Source: G963665495 sp963665495 (GTDB lineage: Bacteria; Desulfobacterota; Desulfovibrionia; Desulfovibrionales; Desulfovibrionaceae). Taken from it: a stretch of 64,000 nt of DNA. Position 1 is the first letter of the stretch; each line of letters opens with the position of its first letter. Positions 35,523 through 43,355 of this stretch are shown here, piece after piece. The position numbers and the translations under genes are program-made. The notes under the pieces were generated by a model. That model was not told where the DNA came from. It worked only from the letters and a program-made list of their open reading frames with translations, and did no database searches. The stretch is from contig OY762289.1 of the NCBI GenBank assembly GCA_963665495.1, positions 4,030,001 to 4,094,000 of the forward strand, in the 5' to 3' direction.

Positions 35523-37205
35523 TCAGAACCCCATGCTTTTGGCAAATACCCGATCAAAATTCTCGTATTCGGCCAGCTCCACCACGTCCACGTCGGCCAT
35601 CAAGGCCGTCAACGCCTTGCGGCTGGGAGCGTGCGTCAGCAGCATGTGCCCTCCCGTCTTGGAGGTGTTGCCCACGAATTCAATTTTGCCGGCAAAGGCC
35701 GGCGGCAACAGTCCGAGAGTCAGTAAACTTTCCGGCGACAGGTGGTAGCCGAAAGCTCCGGCGATGAGGACGCGGTCCACATCTTCGGGTTTGAGCTCCG
35801 AACGCTCCAGCATGATGTCGATACCCGAGCGAACGGCTCCCTTGGCCAGCTGGACCTGACGGACGTCCTTTTGGGTGAGATACACGTCTGGCGTCAGCTC
35901 GAAGGCTGCGCGGCCGTCGCGGCGAATCAGGCGCTCGGTAAAGGGCAGGCCTGACGAGCCGTTCCCGGGATCCACGAAGCGCCCATTTTTCTGCACAAGG
36001 CCGGTACGGACCAATTCCGAGGACAAATCAAGGAGCCCGCTCCCGCAGAGTCCGCTAGGCGTCGCGCCGTCGCCCTGGCCGATAACGCTGTGGACGATGT
36101 TTCCATCGTCCCCGAAGGTGACGCGTTCCACGGCGCCGTTGCCGGCCCGCATGCCGCAGCTGATGTTCATCCCTTCAAAGGCGGGACCGGCCGCGGTGGA
36201 CGTGGCCCGCAATTTGCCGTCGAAAGACAGGGCCATCTCGCCGTTGGTCCCGATGTCCACCAGCAGGCAGACTCCCGGCTGATCATACAGACGAACCCCG
36301 AGTATCCCCGCGGTGATGTCCGCGCCGACATAGGTGGATATGATGGGCGGGAGGTACACACGGGCCAGGGGCGCGGCTTTCAGTCCGGCGGCCGGCGCCG
36401 TGAGATACTGGTTGCCGCGAAGGACCGGGGTGTAAGGATATTTGCCCAAAGACGCGGGACTGACCCCTGCGCCGAGATGAAGCATGCAGGTGTTCCCGCA
36501 ATACATGATCTCATAGACGTGGTCGGTGCTGACCGCGGCCCGGGAGCAGACCTCCTCAAGCATTTCGTTGATAGCCTTGGCCGCCAGGGTCCACATCTCC
36601 TGCAAACCGTTTTCGTTGGAAGCGAAAGAGATACGGGAGAGAACATCCTGGGCCAGCCGGGCTTGGGGATTGAGCCGCGAAACGCAGGACAGTTCCTGTC
36701 CGGTCAAAAGATCCACAAGGGAGGCCACAAGGGAGGTGGTGCCGATATCCACCACAACGCCGTAGACCTTGCCGCTGGTGTCCCCTTCCTCTGTCCCCAG
36801 TTGCAGATCCTCGGCCATGATCGCGGTCAGGCCCCTGTCCGGGTAATACCGTTTATGGACGGCCGGAGCCAACTCGCCGGTCGCGGAAACACCGTGTTCC
36901 AGGACGCGCAACGCCTCGCCAGAGGCGCGGGCCGCGGGCTCCACCTCAATATCACCATGAATGAAGGTTTCGCAGGCCAGGACATGCCCGGTAGCGCGCA
37001 GTTTCTCCGGCAGACGCGAATCGCCGGGTATGACAACGCGGCCCATGGATTCAGGCGAGAGCCGTACCCGGCATTTGCCGCACACGCCCGTACGGTTGCA
37101 CGGCGATTCCATCTCCTCTCCGGCCATGTTCGCCGCATCCATGATGCTGGTCCCCTCAGGCACGGACGCTTCTGAGCCGGTATGGACAAAGCGAACTATC
37201 GGCAT
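35523..37205 (-). CDS. Corrinoid activation protein (RACE/DUF4445, 2Fe-2S N-terminal domain)
   Basis: The 560-residue protein has a plant-type [2Fe-2S] ferredoxin domain with Cys36, Cys42, Cys45 and Cys78. It is followed by a linker and a C-terminal ASKHA ATPase domain (YGVVVDIGTTSLVASLVDLL, LLVDIGTNGEMALSFDGKL, GLCGSGLLDLSSELV, VLIAGAFGYHLSPESLL). Such proteins use ATP and an electron to return inactive cob(II)alamin to cob(I)alamin on corrinoid methyl carriers. The corrinoid protein encoded at 40336 is the natural partner. A G-rich ribosome site precedes the ATG. Confidence 0.92.
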   Translation of the reverse strand: MPIVRFVHTGSEASVPEGTSIMDAANMAGEEMESPCNRTGVCGKCRVRLSPESMGRVVIPGDSRLPEKLRATGHVLACETFIHGDIEVEPAARASGEALRVLEHGVSATGELAPAVHKRYYPDRGLTAIMAEDLQLGTEEGDTSGKVYGVVVDIGTTSLVASLVDLLTGQELSCVSRLNPQARLAQDVLSRISFASNENGLQEMWTLAAKAINEMLEEVCSRAAVSTDHVYEIMYCGNTCMLHLGAGVSPASLGKYPYTPVLRGNQYLTAPAAGLKAAPLARVYLPPIISTYVGADITAGILGVRLYDQPGVCLLVDIGTNGEMALSFDGKLRATSTAAGPAFEGMNISCGMRAGNGAVERVTFGDDGNIVHSVIGQGDGATPSGLCGSGLLDLSSELVRTGLVQKNGRFVDPGNGSSGLPFTERLIRRDGRAAFELTPDVYLTQKDVRQVQLAKGAVRSGIDIMLERSELKPEDVDRVLIAGAFGYHLSPESLLTLGLLPPAFAGKIEFVGNTSKTGGHMLLTHAPSRKALTALMADVDVVELAEYENFDRVFAKSMGF

Positions 37206-37265
37206 GGCAGCCCCCCCATCTCCGGTCCTTGCCCCTCGGAAGTATCCCCGTCGAGACGAGCAGAC

Positions 37266-38294
37266 TTATTCATAATCATCTCCTTGCACCAGGCGGGAAA
37301 GGCTGCGGATATTGGCCAGAGGCGTGCCGGGGGCGATGCCGCAGGCCGGGGCCAGGATATCCACCCCGTGCTTAAGCGCCACCAGAGCCGCTTGGGCCAC
37401 CTTTTCAGGCGTGCCTTTCTCCAGGGCGAAGGTGCTGACGTTGCCCATAGCGACTTTCCCTTTGGCTTGCTTCTGCAGATTGCGGATGGACACCTGGGAG
37501 TCCACGCTGACCGCCATTGCCGTAAGCTTGGAAGGAAGGTCCTTGAAGCTGCCGATATCGCCGCAAATATGCACGATGACCGGTATGCCGCGGCGATTCT
37601 GAAAATGGTCGCTCATCCGGTTCAGATACGGTATGACGAATTCCTCGAAAGCCTTGGGTCCGATCAGGTCGCCGGTGGCGCTGGGATCGGCGATGCAGAT
37701 GATATCTGCTCCCGCGTCCGCCCATGCGTCCCCAAGCCGCATGGCGACATCGGTGCAAAAGTCGTTGAGCCGGTGCACAGTCTCCTTGTCGCGACGCAGA
37801 GCCCGGTAATACAGCATAGGGTCGGCCACGGACGTGGCCAGGCTCACCGGCCCGGACAGGTTTGCGATGATGGGCAACTCCGAATTCTTCGTCTTGAGTA
37901 TTTCAATAGCCTCGGCGCATACCCGGGCGCGTCCTTCGGAGGGATCAAAAGGATGCAGCGGCGCGTAGTCGAGCAGATTGCTCATGCGATACGACATGAC
38001 GTGGGGCTCACGGATTCTGCTGCCCAGCGCGATCTCCGCGCCCAGACCTTCGGCCTCCACGGTCATGCAATAGGGCACGCCGAGATTCTCCAGACCGCCA
38101 AGCTCAACCATTCCCGTAGTCAGACGCGCCATCTCGGAAGCTCCCTCGTGAGCTTCGGGCCAGCCCTCGCCGAGCGCGTCCATGGCTTCGGTTACGGCCA
38201 TGGTCATCATGCCGCCCGGGCAGATGAAAGGGACCCGGTCCACTGATTGTTGCCGTAAGGTCCTAAGCAGCCGTTCTTTTGGAGACATAGTCAT
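37266..38294 (-). CDS. MtaA/CmuA-type (UroD-fold) methyltransferase 1
   Basis: The 342-residue protein has the UroD fold with the MtaA Zn set: His242 and Cys244 in VIVHICGDIGSF and Cys318 in LAPACGIAPGTPL. Spacing agrees with known MtaA, whose ligands lie near 240, 242 and 319 as remembered. MtaA moves methyl from a corrinoid protein to a thiol such as coenzyme M; in a bacterium without CoM the acceptor may be tetrahydrofolate or another thiol. GGAAAG precedes the ATG at 38294, which overlaps the CobW stop by four bases. Confidence 0.88.
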   Translation of the reverse strand: MTMSPKERLLRTLRQQSVDRVPFICPGGMMTMAVTEAMDALGEGWPEAHEGASEMARLTTGMVELGGLENLGVPYCMTVEAEGLGAEIALGSRIREPHVMSYRMSNLLDYAPLHPFDPSEGRARVCAEAIEILKTKNSELPIIANLSGPVSLATSVADPMLYYRALRRDKETVHRLNDFCTDVAMRLGDAWADAGADIICIADPSATGDLIGPKAFEEFVIPYLNRMSDHFQNRRGIPVIVHICGDIGSFKDLPSKLTAMAVSVDSQVSIRNLQKQAKGKVAMGNVSTFALEKGTPEKVAQAALVALKHGVDILAPACGIAPGTPLANIRSLSRLVQGDDYE

Positions 38295-39280
38295 ATTTGC
38301 TTTCCTTCTTCCTGTAGAGCGCTACCGGCGAGTGTCAGCGGCGAAAGAACTCCCATGTCCGAACGCAGGCTGTCGCCGTTCAAGTCAAGGCCGATGACCG
38401 TCAGATGCGGTTGGGCCGAGGTGAACCCTTCGCGAATGTCGAAGCGTCGACCGGAATAGTGGATTTCGATCCAGCCTTCTTCCTTCAGATGGAGACAGCC
38501 TTTGGCGCGGATGACGCGACCGTAGCGACCTTGCTCCAGATTGTCGCGAAATGCTTGGATCCGCTCTTTTGCCGTGTTCCGTCTGAGCAGCAGTTCCACC
38601 CGTTCAAAAAGCGGGCTCTCGACTTTATCGGACTTCGCGGACCGGGACGCTCTGCTCAATATCGGCGTCTCCGCAAGTCGCCCGTGTTCCGCCGCGACCA
38701 CGACGGCGTCGGCGTTCAGAGACAGAACTCGCTCAACAACCGCCTTGAGTTCTTGCGCATCCACCAGGTCCATCTTGTTTACCACCACCAGATCGGCGTG
38801 GACCACTTGATCCTGAAAAAAGGTCCCAAAGGCATCGGGGTCGGAGTATTCCAGAAATGTTGTCGCATCGACCATGGTGACGGCAGCTTCCAGGTGGATC
38901 AGGCCTGTTAGACGATCGTCCGCGAGGCTTGCGATCATCGCCGAGAGCTCGGCCACTCCGCTGGGCTCCAGAAAGAGCCTTTTCGGCTGCAACTCCCGTA
39001 CGATGCGTTCCACGCTTGCGATGAGCCCCTCTCGTTGACTGCAGCAGACGCAGCCTCCGGGCATTTCGACGACGTCGACTCCGGCCCTGCGACTGATGAC
39101 AGCCCCGTCCAGTCCCAATTCGCCGAATTCGTTGACCAGCACAGCAGTTCCGGAGCCGGCTTCCTGCAACCGGCGGAGCAGGAAGGTGGTCTTGCCCGCC
39201 CCCAGAAAGCCGCAGACGAGAAAGGCGGGAACCGTCGGGATTCCCGCCTGGGGTGCGGGGCTACTGGTCAAGGCGGCCAT
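38291..39280 (-). CDS. CobW/G3E-family GTP-binding metallochaperone
   Basis: The 329-residue protein has the G3E GTPase signs: Walker A GFLGAGKTTFLL (residues 24-35), the metal-binding GGCVCC (Cys77, Cys79, Cys80), and VVNKMDLVDA for guanine recognition. A C-terminal CobW_C-like domain holds KGCLHLKEEGWIEIHY. G3E proteins deliver Zn, Co or Ni. Located between two Zn-dependent UroD-type methyltransferases and near a cobalt-cofactor protein, it may load Zn on the methyltransferases. Genes on both sides overlap it (20 bases upstream, 4 downstream). Confidence 0.9.
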   Translation of the reverse strand: MAALTSSPAPQAGIPTVPAFLVCGFLGAGKTTFLLRRLQEAGSGTAVLVNEFGELGLDGAVISRRAGVDVVEMPGGCVCCSQREGLIASVERIVRELQPKRLFLEPSGVAELSAMIASLADDRLTGLIHLEAAVTMVDATTFLEYSDPDAFGTFFQDQVVHADLVVVNKMDLVDAQELKAVVERVLSLNADAVVVAAEHGRLAETPILSRASRSAKSDKVESPLFERVELLLRRNTAKERIQAFRDNLEQGRYGRVIRAKGCLHLKEEGWIEIHYSGRRFDIREGFTSAQPHLTVIGLDLNGDSLRSDMGVLSPLTLAGSALQEEGKQI

Positions 39281-40322
39281 ACTTCCGGGCGGCGTTTACC
39301 AGGGCGTCAATATTTTCAAACGGCGTCTCAATGGGCACTTCGCACCCGGATCCAAGGATGAAACCGCCGGGGCTGCCCATGGCTTTCTCACAGATTTCCT
39401 TGGCTTCGGCGTCGATGCTCTCCGGCGTGCCTTTGAGAAGATTGGTGGTGCTCAGATTGCCCACCAGGCATACCCTGTCTCCGGCCTGGCTACGGGCATC
39501 GGCGATGTCCGTAGGCGCGTCGAGACTCCAGATATTGAAATCCGTCTCCAGCATGGGTTTGAAGTTTGGCTTGGTGTTGCCGCAAATGTGCAGGACGGCG
39601 GGGAGTCCTCCCCCTTTTTCATGAATATGGTCGGCCACCCGTTTCAGATAAGGGGTGACGAACTCGGCAAAATGTTTTGGGCTGATCAGATTACCGGTGC
39701 CGATGGGTTCCACCACAATGGGCAGGGAGCCGCGTTTCATAATTTCATCCACAAAAACAATGGAGGCCTCGGTGCAGATTTCCATAAGCTGGTGCACCCA
39801 CTCCTTGTTCTTGTAAAGATCGCGTACAAATTTATCGATGGGGCGAAGGGCCGCGGCCGTGGTCAGCGGACCGGCGAGTACGGTGCTTACGCAGGTTTCC
39901 TTGCCTATTTCGGAGACGGCGATCTCCGTGGCTTCCAGATACACGGGGAGCCGGCCGTCCCTGGAGCAGTCGGGAACATGTACTTTTTCGATATCTTCAA
40001 GCGTTTGCAGGACAGGTTCTTCGATCTGCGGCGCGTCCTCGTCCAGAAAATGCATTTTTACGCCCATGGCCTCGCCGATGGTGGACGTGGTGGAAAAGAT
40101 CAGGACCAGGTCGTTGCCGAATCGTTTGTACGCCGCGACATGGGATTTGCCCATCAATTCGCCGTTGCGGTTGTATTCGCCAATGGGTACGCCGAGCACG
40201 CGCGCGGCCTGGTTGAGGATCAGAGGGAAGCAGGCAATGCGTTGAGGCGCTTTGCCCTGCAGATAACACAGCACCCGCTCCAGGGACGTCTGCGAGTCTT
40301 CGGGAATGTTCGACATATTCAT
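39261..40322 (-). CDS. MtaA/CmuA-type (UroD-fold) methyltransferase 2
   Basis: The 353-residue protein has the UroD fold with Zn ligands His245 and Cys247 in AVLHICGNTKPNF and Cys327 in ILGSGCEVPIETP. It is distinct from the first methyltransferase of the operon, especially in the N-terminal region (IACFPLILNQAARVLGVPIG). Two divergent UroD-type enzymes with one corrinoid protein suggest one loads methyl from the substrate and the other unloads it. The ATG at 40322, preceded by CTGGAG, is chosen over upstream in-frame codons, which fall in the corrinoid protein gene. Confidence 0.88.
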   Translation of the reverse strand: MNMSNIPEDSQTSLERVLCYLQGKAPQRIACFPLILNQAARVLGVPIGEYNRNGELMGKSHVAAYKRFGNDLVLIFSTTSTIGEAMGVKMHFLDEDAPQIEEPVLQTLEDIEKVHVPDCSRDGRLPVYLEATEIAVSEIGKETCVSTVLAGPLTTAAALRPIDKFVRDLYKNKEWVHQLMEICTEASIVFVDEIMKRGSLPIVVEPIGTGNLISPKHFAEFVTPYLKRVADHIHEKGGGLPAVLHICGNTKPNFKPMLETDFNIWSLDAPTDIADARSQAGDRVCLVGNLSTTNLLKGTPESIDAEAKEICEKAMGSPGGFILGSGCEVPIETPFENIDALVNAARKYGRLDQ

Positions 40323-40335
40323 GATTTCTCCAGAC

Positions 40336-41001
40336 TTATGCAGCCTTATCTTGCAGGTTGAACAGCGCTTTCGCCACACTGACGGCCTGGGCCGCGTTTT
40401 CAGCGTATCCGTCAGCTCCAATTTTCTTGGCAAAGGCCTTCGAAATGGGGCCGCCGCCTACCATTACTTTGAATCGATCCCGAATCCCTTCTTCTTCCAA
40501 CATTTCAATAAGCGCGCTCATACCATCCATGGTGGTGGTCATCAGCGTGGACAGACAAATCAGACCGGCGTCTTTTTCTTTGGCGGTTTCAATAAAGGCT
40601 GACAGGGGCACATTGCGGCCAAGATCGTGAATCTCGAAGCCCGCAACATCCAACATGATTTTCACCAGATTCTTGCCGATATCATGGGTATCGCCTTCCA
40701 CCACACCGATAACGCAGCCGATTTTCTTTTTCTCATCCTCGCGTTTCAGATGTGGCTTGAGGATATCCAGCCCGATATACAAAGCGTCGGAGCAGATAAG
40801 GAGTTCGGGTACAAAGTATTCTTCCTGTTCATACAGAACACCGGCTTGGTTCATACCGACAACGAGTCCATTGGTGATCGCGTCAAAAGCGTCCATGCCG
40901 ACTTCAATAGCTTCTTTTGCTGTTGCTTCGGCCTTCTCTTCATTCATGTTAAGTACGCTGTCTGCAAGATCTTTCAGAATATCTTCGAATTCTCTGGCCA
41001 T
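40336..41001 (-). CDS. Corrinoid protein (MtaC/MttC/MtbC-like)
   Basis: The 221-residue protein has an N-terminal four-helix cap domain (residues 1-88) and a B12-binding Rossmann domain with the cobalt-ligand motif EGDTHDIGKN (Asp104, His106, Gly109). It also has LSTLMTTTMDGM and KVMVGGGPISKAFA. It carries the methyl group between two methyltransferases. It is the first gene of the minus-strand operon, with a strong GGAGGATTGG ribosome site and a long AT-rich region upstream. No cobalamin riboswitch was recognised there. Confidence 0.93.
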   Translation of the reverse strand: MAREFEDILKDLADSVLNMNEEKAEATAKEAIEVGMDAFDAITNGLVVGMNQAGVLYEQEEYFVPELLICSDALYIGLDILKPHLKREDEKKKIGCVIGVVEGDTHDIGKNLVKIMLDVAGFEIHDLGRNVPLSAFIETAKEKDAGLICLSTLMTTTMDGMSALIEMLEEEGIRDRFKVMVGGGPISKAFAKKIGADGYAENAAQAVSVAKALFNLQDKAA

Positions 41002-41889
41002 CCAATCCTCCTTTCCCGTTCTATGAACTATTTTATTAAAACGCCATCAATCTCTTTGCAGATATATTATATAAAAAGATCAATTATGCATTTAAAAATT
41101 CTATTTTTTTGCGCTAAATATAATAATATTATTATATTAATAAAAACAATATATGTTCATAGCAATACGGCTTTGAAATTTTTTTTATAACTACTTCTTA
41201 CTCAACATAGCTAAATAAAACATAATAAAAAAACAACAAGTGCTAATATGCGGGTTTATGATAATAATGCTATTATTATTCTATGAGCGACAATAATATT
41301 CGATTAATTAGTTATCAAAATACATTTACCCAGACAAATATGTTATTCTTATAAAAAGATGCTTTATCCATAGATTTTTCCTATATATGTTTCCATTATT
41401 ATTACTCTCAACGCGCTTAACGGCAAAGAAAGCAAATCTCAGAAAAAGAAAAATACAACTATTGGGACGGGACATTCTTGTAGGGAAAAAAGCAGACAGG
41501 CAAACAACTGCGGGAGATCAGGAACTCATGGTTTTTGTGGGAAAAGATATGTTGAATGCTCTTCAAATATCCTGAAGCCGTTTCGGACCAAAGTAATCCA
41601 GCAATATACGCAGCTCTCCTATACTTCATCTCTGGGAGCATCGCACACTCAACTCCAAAGCACCGCAAATCAGATCGAGGCTGTTGACAGCATGGGCAGG
41701 GCCTATAAGCTGACAGAATTTATTGAGCAAACAGATGTGCCTTATTGATTGCTCGCCACAGCAGATTTGATATTCGTCGTGCTTAGGATTTTACTCCGTT
41801 TCAGGGCCTCTATTTTTTCGGTTCTTCACAAAAAAATGGAATGGACAAGCGGGCTAAAACAACGGCGCCCCCTTGGTATCCTTACGATG
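41002..41889. other. AT-rich upstream region of the methyl-transfer operon
   Basis: Nearly 0.9 kb without a supported gene. Bases 41040-41390 are extremely AT-rich and include a near-palindrome ATAATAATGCTATTATTAT around 41260, a possible operator. The promoter of the corrinoid operon must be here. Short frames at 41387-41668 have no recognised product and probably belong to decayed insertion-sequence DNA. Confidence 0.5.
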
Positions 41890-42045
41890 ACCACGCCAAA
41901 AGGTGCCCAAAAAAGAACCTCTCCGACGCTACGTCCAAAGCTCAAACCCTACATGACAGGCATGCACGCCAGCTTGCGGGAAGGAATCAACTACAAAATT
42001 AATGTACTCAAACGAATGGGATACGGATTCCGAGAGCACGAGTAA
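41890..42045 (+). pseudogene. IS204/ISL3-type transposase C-terminal remnant
   Basis: The frame ends with SLREGINYKINVLKRMGYGF followed by REHE and a stop. 'EGINYKINVLKRMGYGFR' is the hallmark C-terminal motif of IS204/IS1001/ISL3-type DDE transposases. The catalytic domain is missing and the preceding sequence is scrambled. Confidence 0.65.
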
Positions 42046-42103
42046 TTCTTTCACAAAATGAGAGCCGCGTTTCCCGGAAATCCGTTGAGGACCATTTTTT
42101 GGG

Positions 42104-42150
42104 GGTAGCCCTGACCACAAGATGATGCATGCATTGTGGCCAGGACTACC
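42104..42150 (-). terminator. Stem-loop after the formate dehydrogenase operon
   Basis: Sixteen-base arms (42104-42119 and 42135-42150) pair with two mismatches that can be G-U pairs in RNA. It lies just after the cytochrome stop at 42167 on the minus strand. There is no T run on that strand, so it may stabilise the mRNA or end it only in part. Confidence 0.4.
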
Positions 42151-42166
42151 TTTAGGATGTTTCTGC

Positions 42167-42583
42167 CTAGTACAATCCAGTCGGATGACAGCTGGAGTTT
42201 ACACAACCAGTCAGGTCTTTATCGCCGGGAAATTGTTCCACGTGGCACGAGAGGCAAGAATTCCGTTTCGGATTCTTGACATGCATCGCACGGAAGAACG
42301 AAATGTATCCACCGGCCTCCGGATCTGTATTTTTATGACAATTCGAGCAAGCTTCGGGAGTGTCCTTCACCTTGTTTCTGTGGTGACATTCGAAGCAATC
42401 CAAGTGTTCATGGCTGGAGTGATTGAAAATGACGCCGAGGTTACGCTTGCTGTGTCCTTTGATGACATTGATCTCAAGATCATCATCAGGAGCATCAATA
42501 GCCGCAACCTGCTTTTCCTGCGCAAAGGCAACCACTGTGGCAAAGCACACACAGAGCAGGGACATGATGAATATTTTTTTCAT
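42167..42583 (-). CDS. Periplasmic tetraheme cytochrome c3-type subunit of formate dehydrogenase
   Basis: The 138-residue precursor has a signal peptide (ending VAFAQ). The mature protein has four heme sites: CFECH, CSNCH, CLSCH and one wider CVNSSCH (CX4CH), plus extra His residues for axial ligation (FNHSSHEHLD). The mix of CX2CH and CX4CH sites is typical of class III cytochromes c3 of sulfate reducers. It follows fdhB by 22 bases, so it is probably the electron acceptor subunit of an FdhABC3-type enzyme, passing electrons to the periplasmic cytochrome pool. Confidence 0.9.
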   Translation of the reverse strand: MKKIFIMSLLCVCFATVVAFAQEKQVAAIDAPDDDLEINVIKGHSKRNLGVIFNHSSHEHLDCFECHHRNKVKDTPEACSNCHKNTDPEAGGYISFFRAMHVKNPKRNSCLSCHVEQFPGDKDLTGCVNSSCHPTGLY

Positions 42584-42605
42584 AATAATTCCTATGAGTG
42601 CGCGC

Positions 42606-43355
42606 TTACACTTTCACTTTGGAGCTGAAACGGCCGGCGAAGATGTCGCGGCGGCTGACAGCATTTCTGGCCAGAGCTTTGTTCGCCAGCTTTCTGCCAT
42701 CAAAGGAAGCCAACAGGTTTCCATTATAGCTTTCCGGCGGAGCTGTGCACAAGTAGATGACACGGACGGATTCGGGGTTCGCAAGGTATGCGTCCGGGTA
42801 TTTTCCCTTCACTTCGGCCAGGCGTTTTTCCGCAAGAGCAAGCATCTCCTCACGGTCGCCAAAGTTCATGGTGCCGGTGGGGCAGCTCTGCACGCAAGCA
42901 GGCAGGCGGCCTTCCTGCACCCGGTCCAGGCACATGTCGCACTTGACCCATCGCCCGGTTTCCGCATCCATACGGGGCACGTTGTATGGGCACAGTTCCT
43001 CTGAGGTGACCTTGTTACCCATGCGAGAGGTGTCTGCGGTCATGATCACGGCACCGGTCGCTTTATCCTGCTTAATGCCGTTGCAGTACATGTTTCCGAT
43101 GTATTTGCAGGGCGGTTCAAGACAGTGACGGCATTGCTCCGGGAAGAAGTACCATTGCAATTTATCGTTAGCGTCGCGTGCTTCGTGGAAACGGACAAGC
43201 CGGATGGTCTTGGACGAAAGATCCTGCGGGTTCTGGTGGGACCCGACGTTGCGGGTCTTTTCCGCAGGAAGGTTCTTCCACTGCTTGCATGCAACCTGAC
43301 AACCGCGACACGCGGTACAAAGGGACAAATCAACGAAAAAACTTTTTCCCGTCAT
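42606..43355 (-). CDS. fdhB: Formate dehydrogenase iron-sulfur subunit
   Basis: The 249-residue protein is a ferredoxin-like electron-transfer subunit with several [4Fe-4S] Cys groups: CTACRGCQVACKQW, CRHCLEPPCKYIG, CDMCLDRVQEG and CVQSCPTGTM. Together they suffice for three or four clusters. It has no signal peptide, so it should be exported with the Tat-signal alpha subunit. Its ATG overlaps the fdhA stop (TAATG). The Cys pattern matches FdhB of Desulfovibrio. Confidence 0.93.
   Translation of the reverse strand: MTGKSFFVDLSLCTACRGCQVACKQWKNLPAEKTRNVGSHQNPQDLSSKTIRLVRFHEARDANDKLQWYFFPEQCRHCLEPPCKYIGNMYCNGIKQDKATGAVIMTADTSRMGNKVTSEELCPYNVPRMDAETGRWVKCDMCLDRVQEGRLPACVQSCPTGTMNFGDREEMLALAEKRLAEVKGKYPDAYLANPESVRVIYLCTAPPESYNGNLLASFDGRKLANKALARNAVSRRDIFAGRFSSKVKV

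Noticed and set aside
36090..40361. Several long plus-strand frames opposite the methyl-transfer operon
   Set aside because: Each mirrors a well-supported minus-strand gene in GC-rich DNA and has His/Arg/Gly-rich composition typical of antisense frames.
41002..41390. Cobalamin riboswitch upstream of the corrinoid protein gene
   Set aside because: No B12-box-like sequence or matching helices seen in this AT-rich leader.
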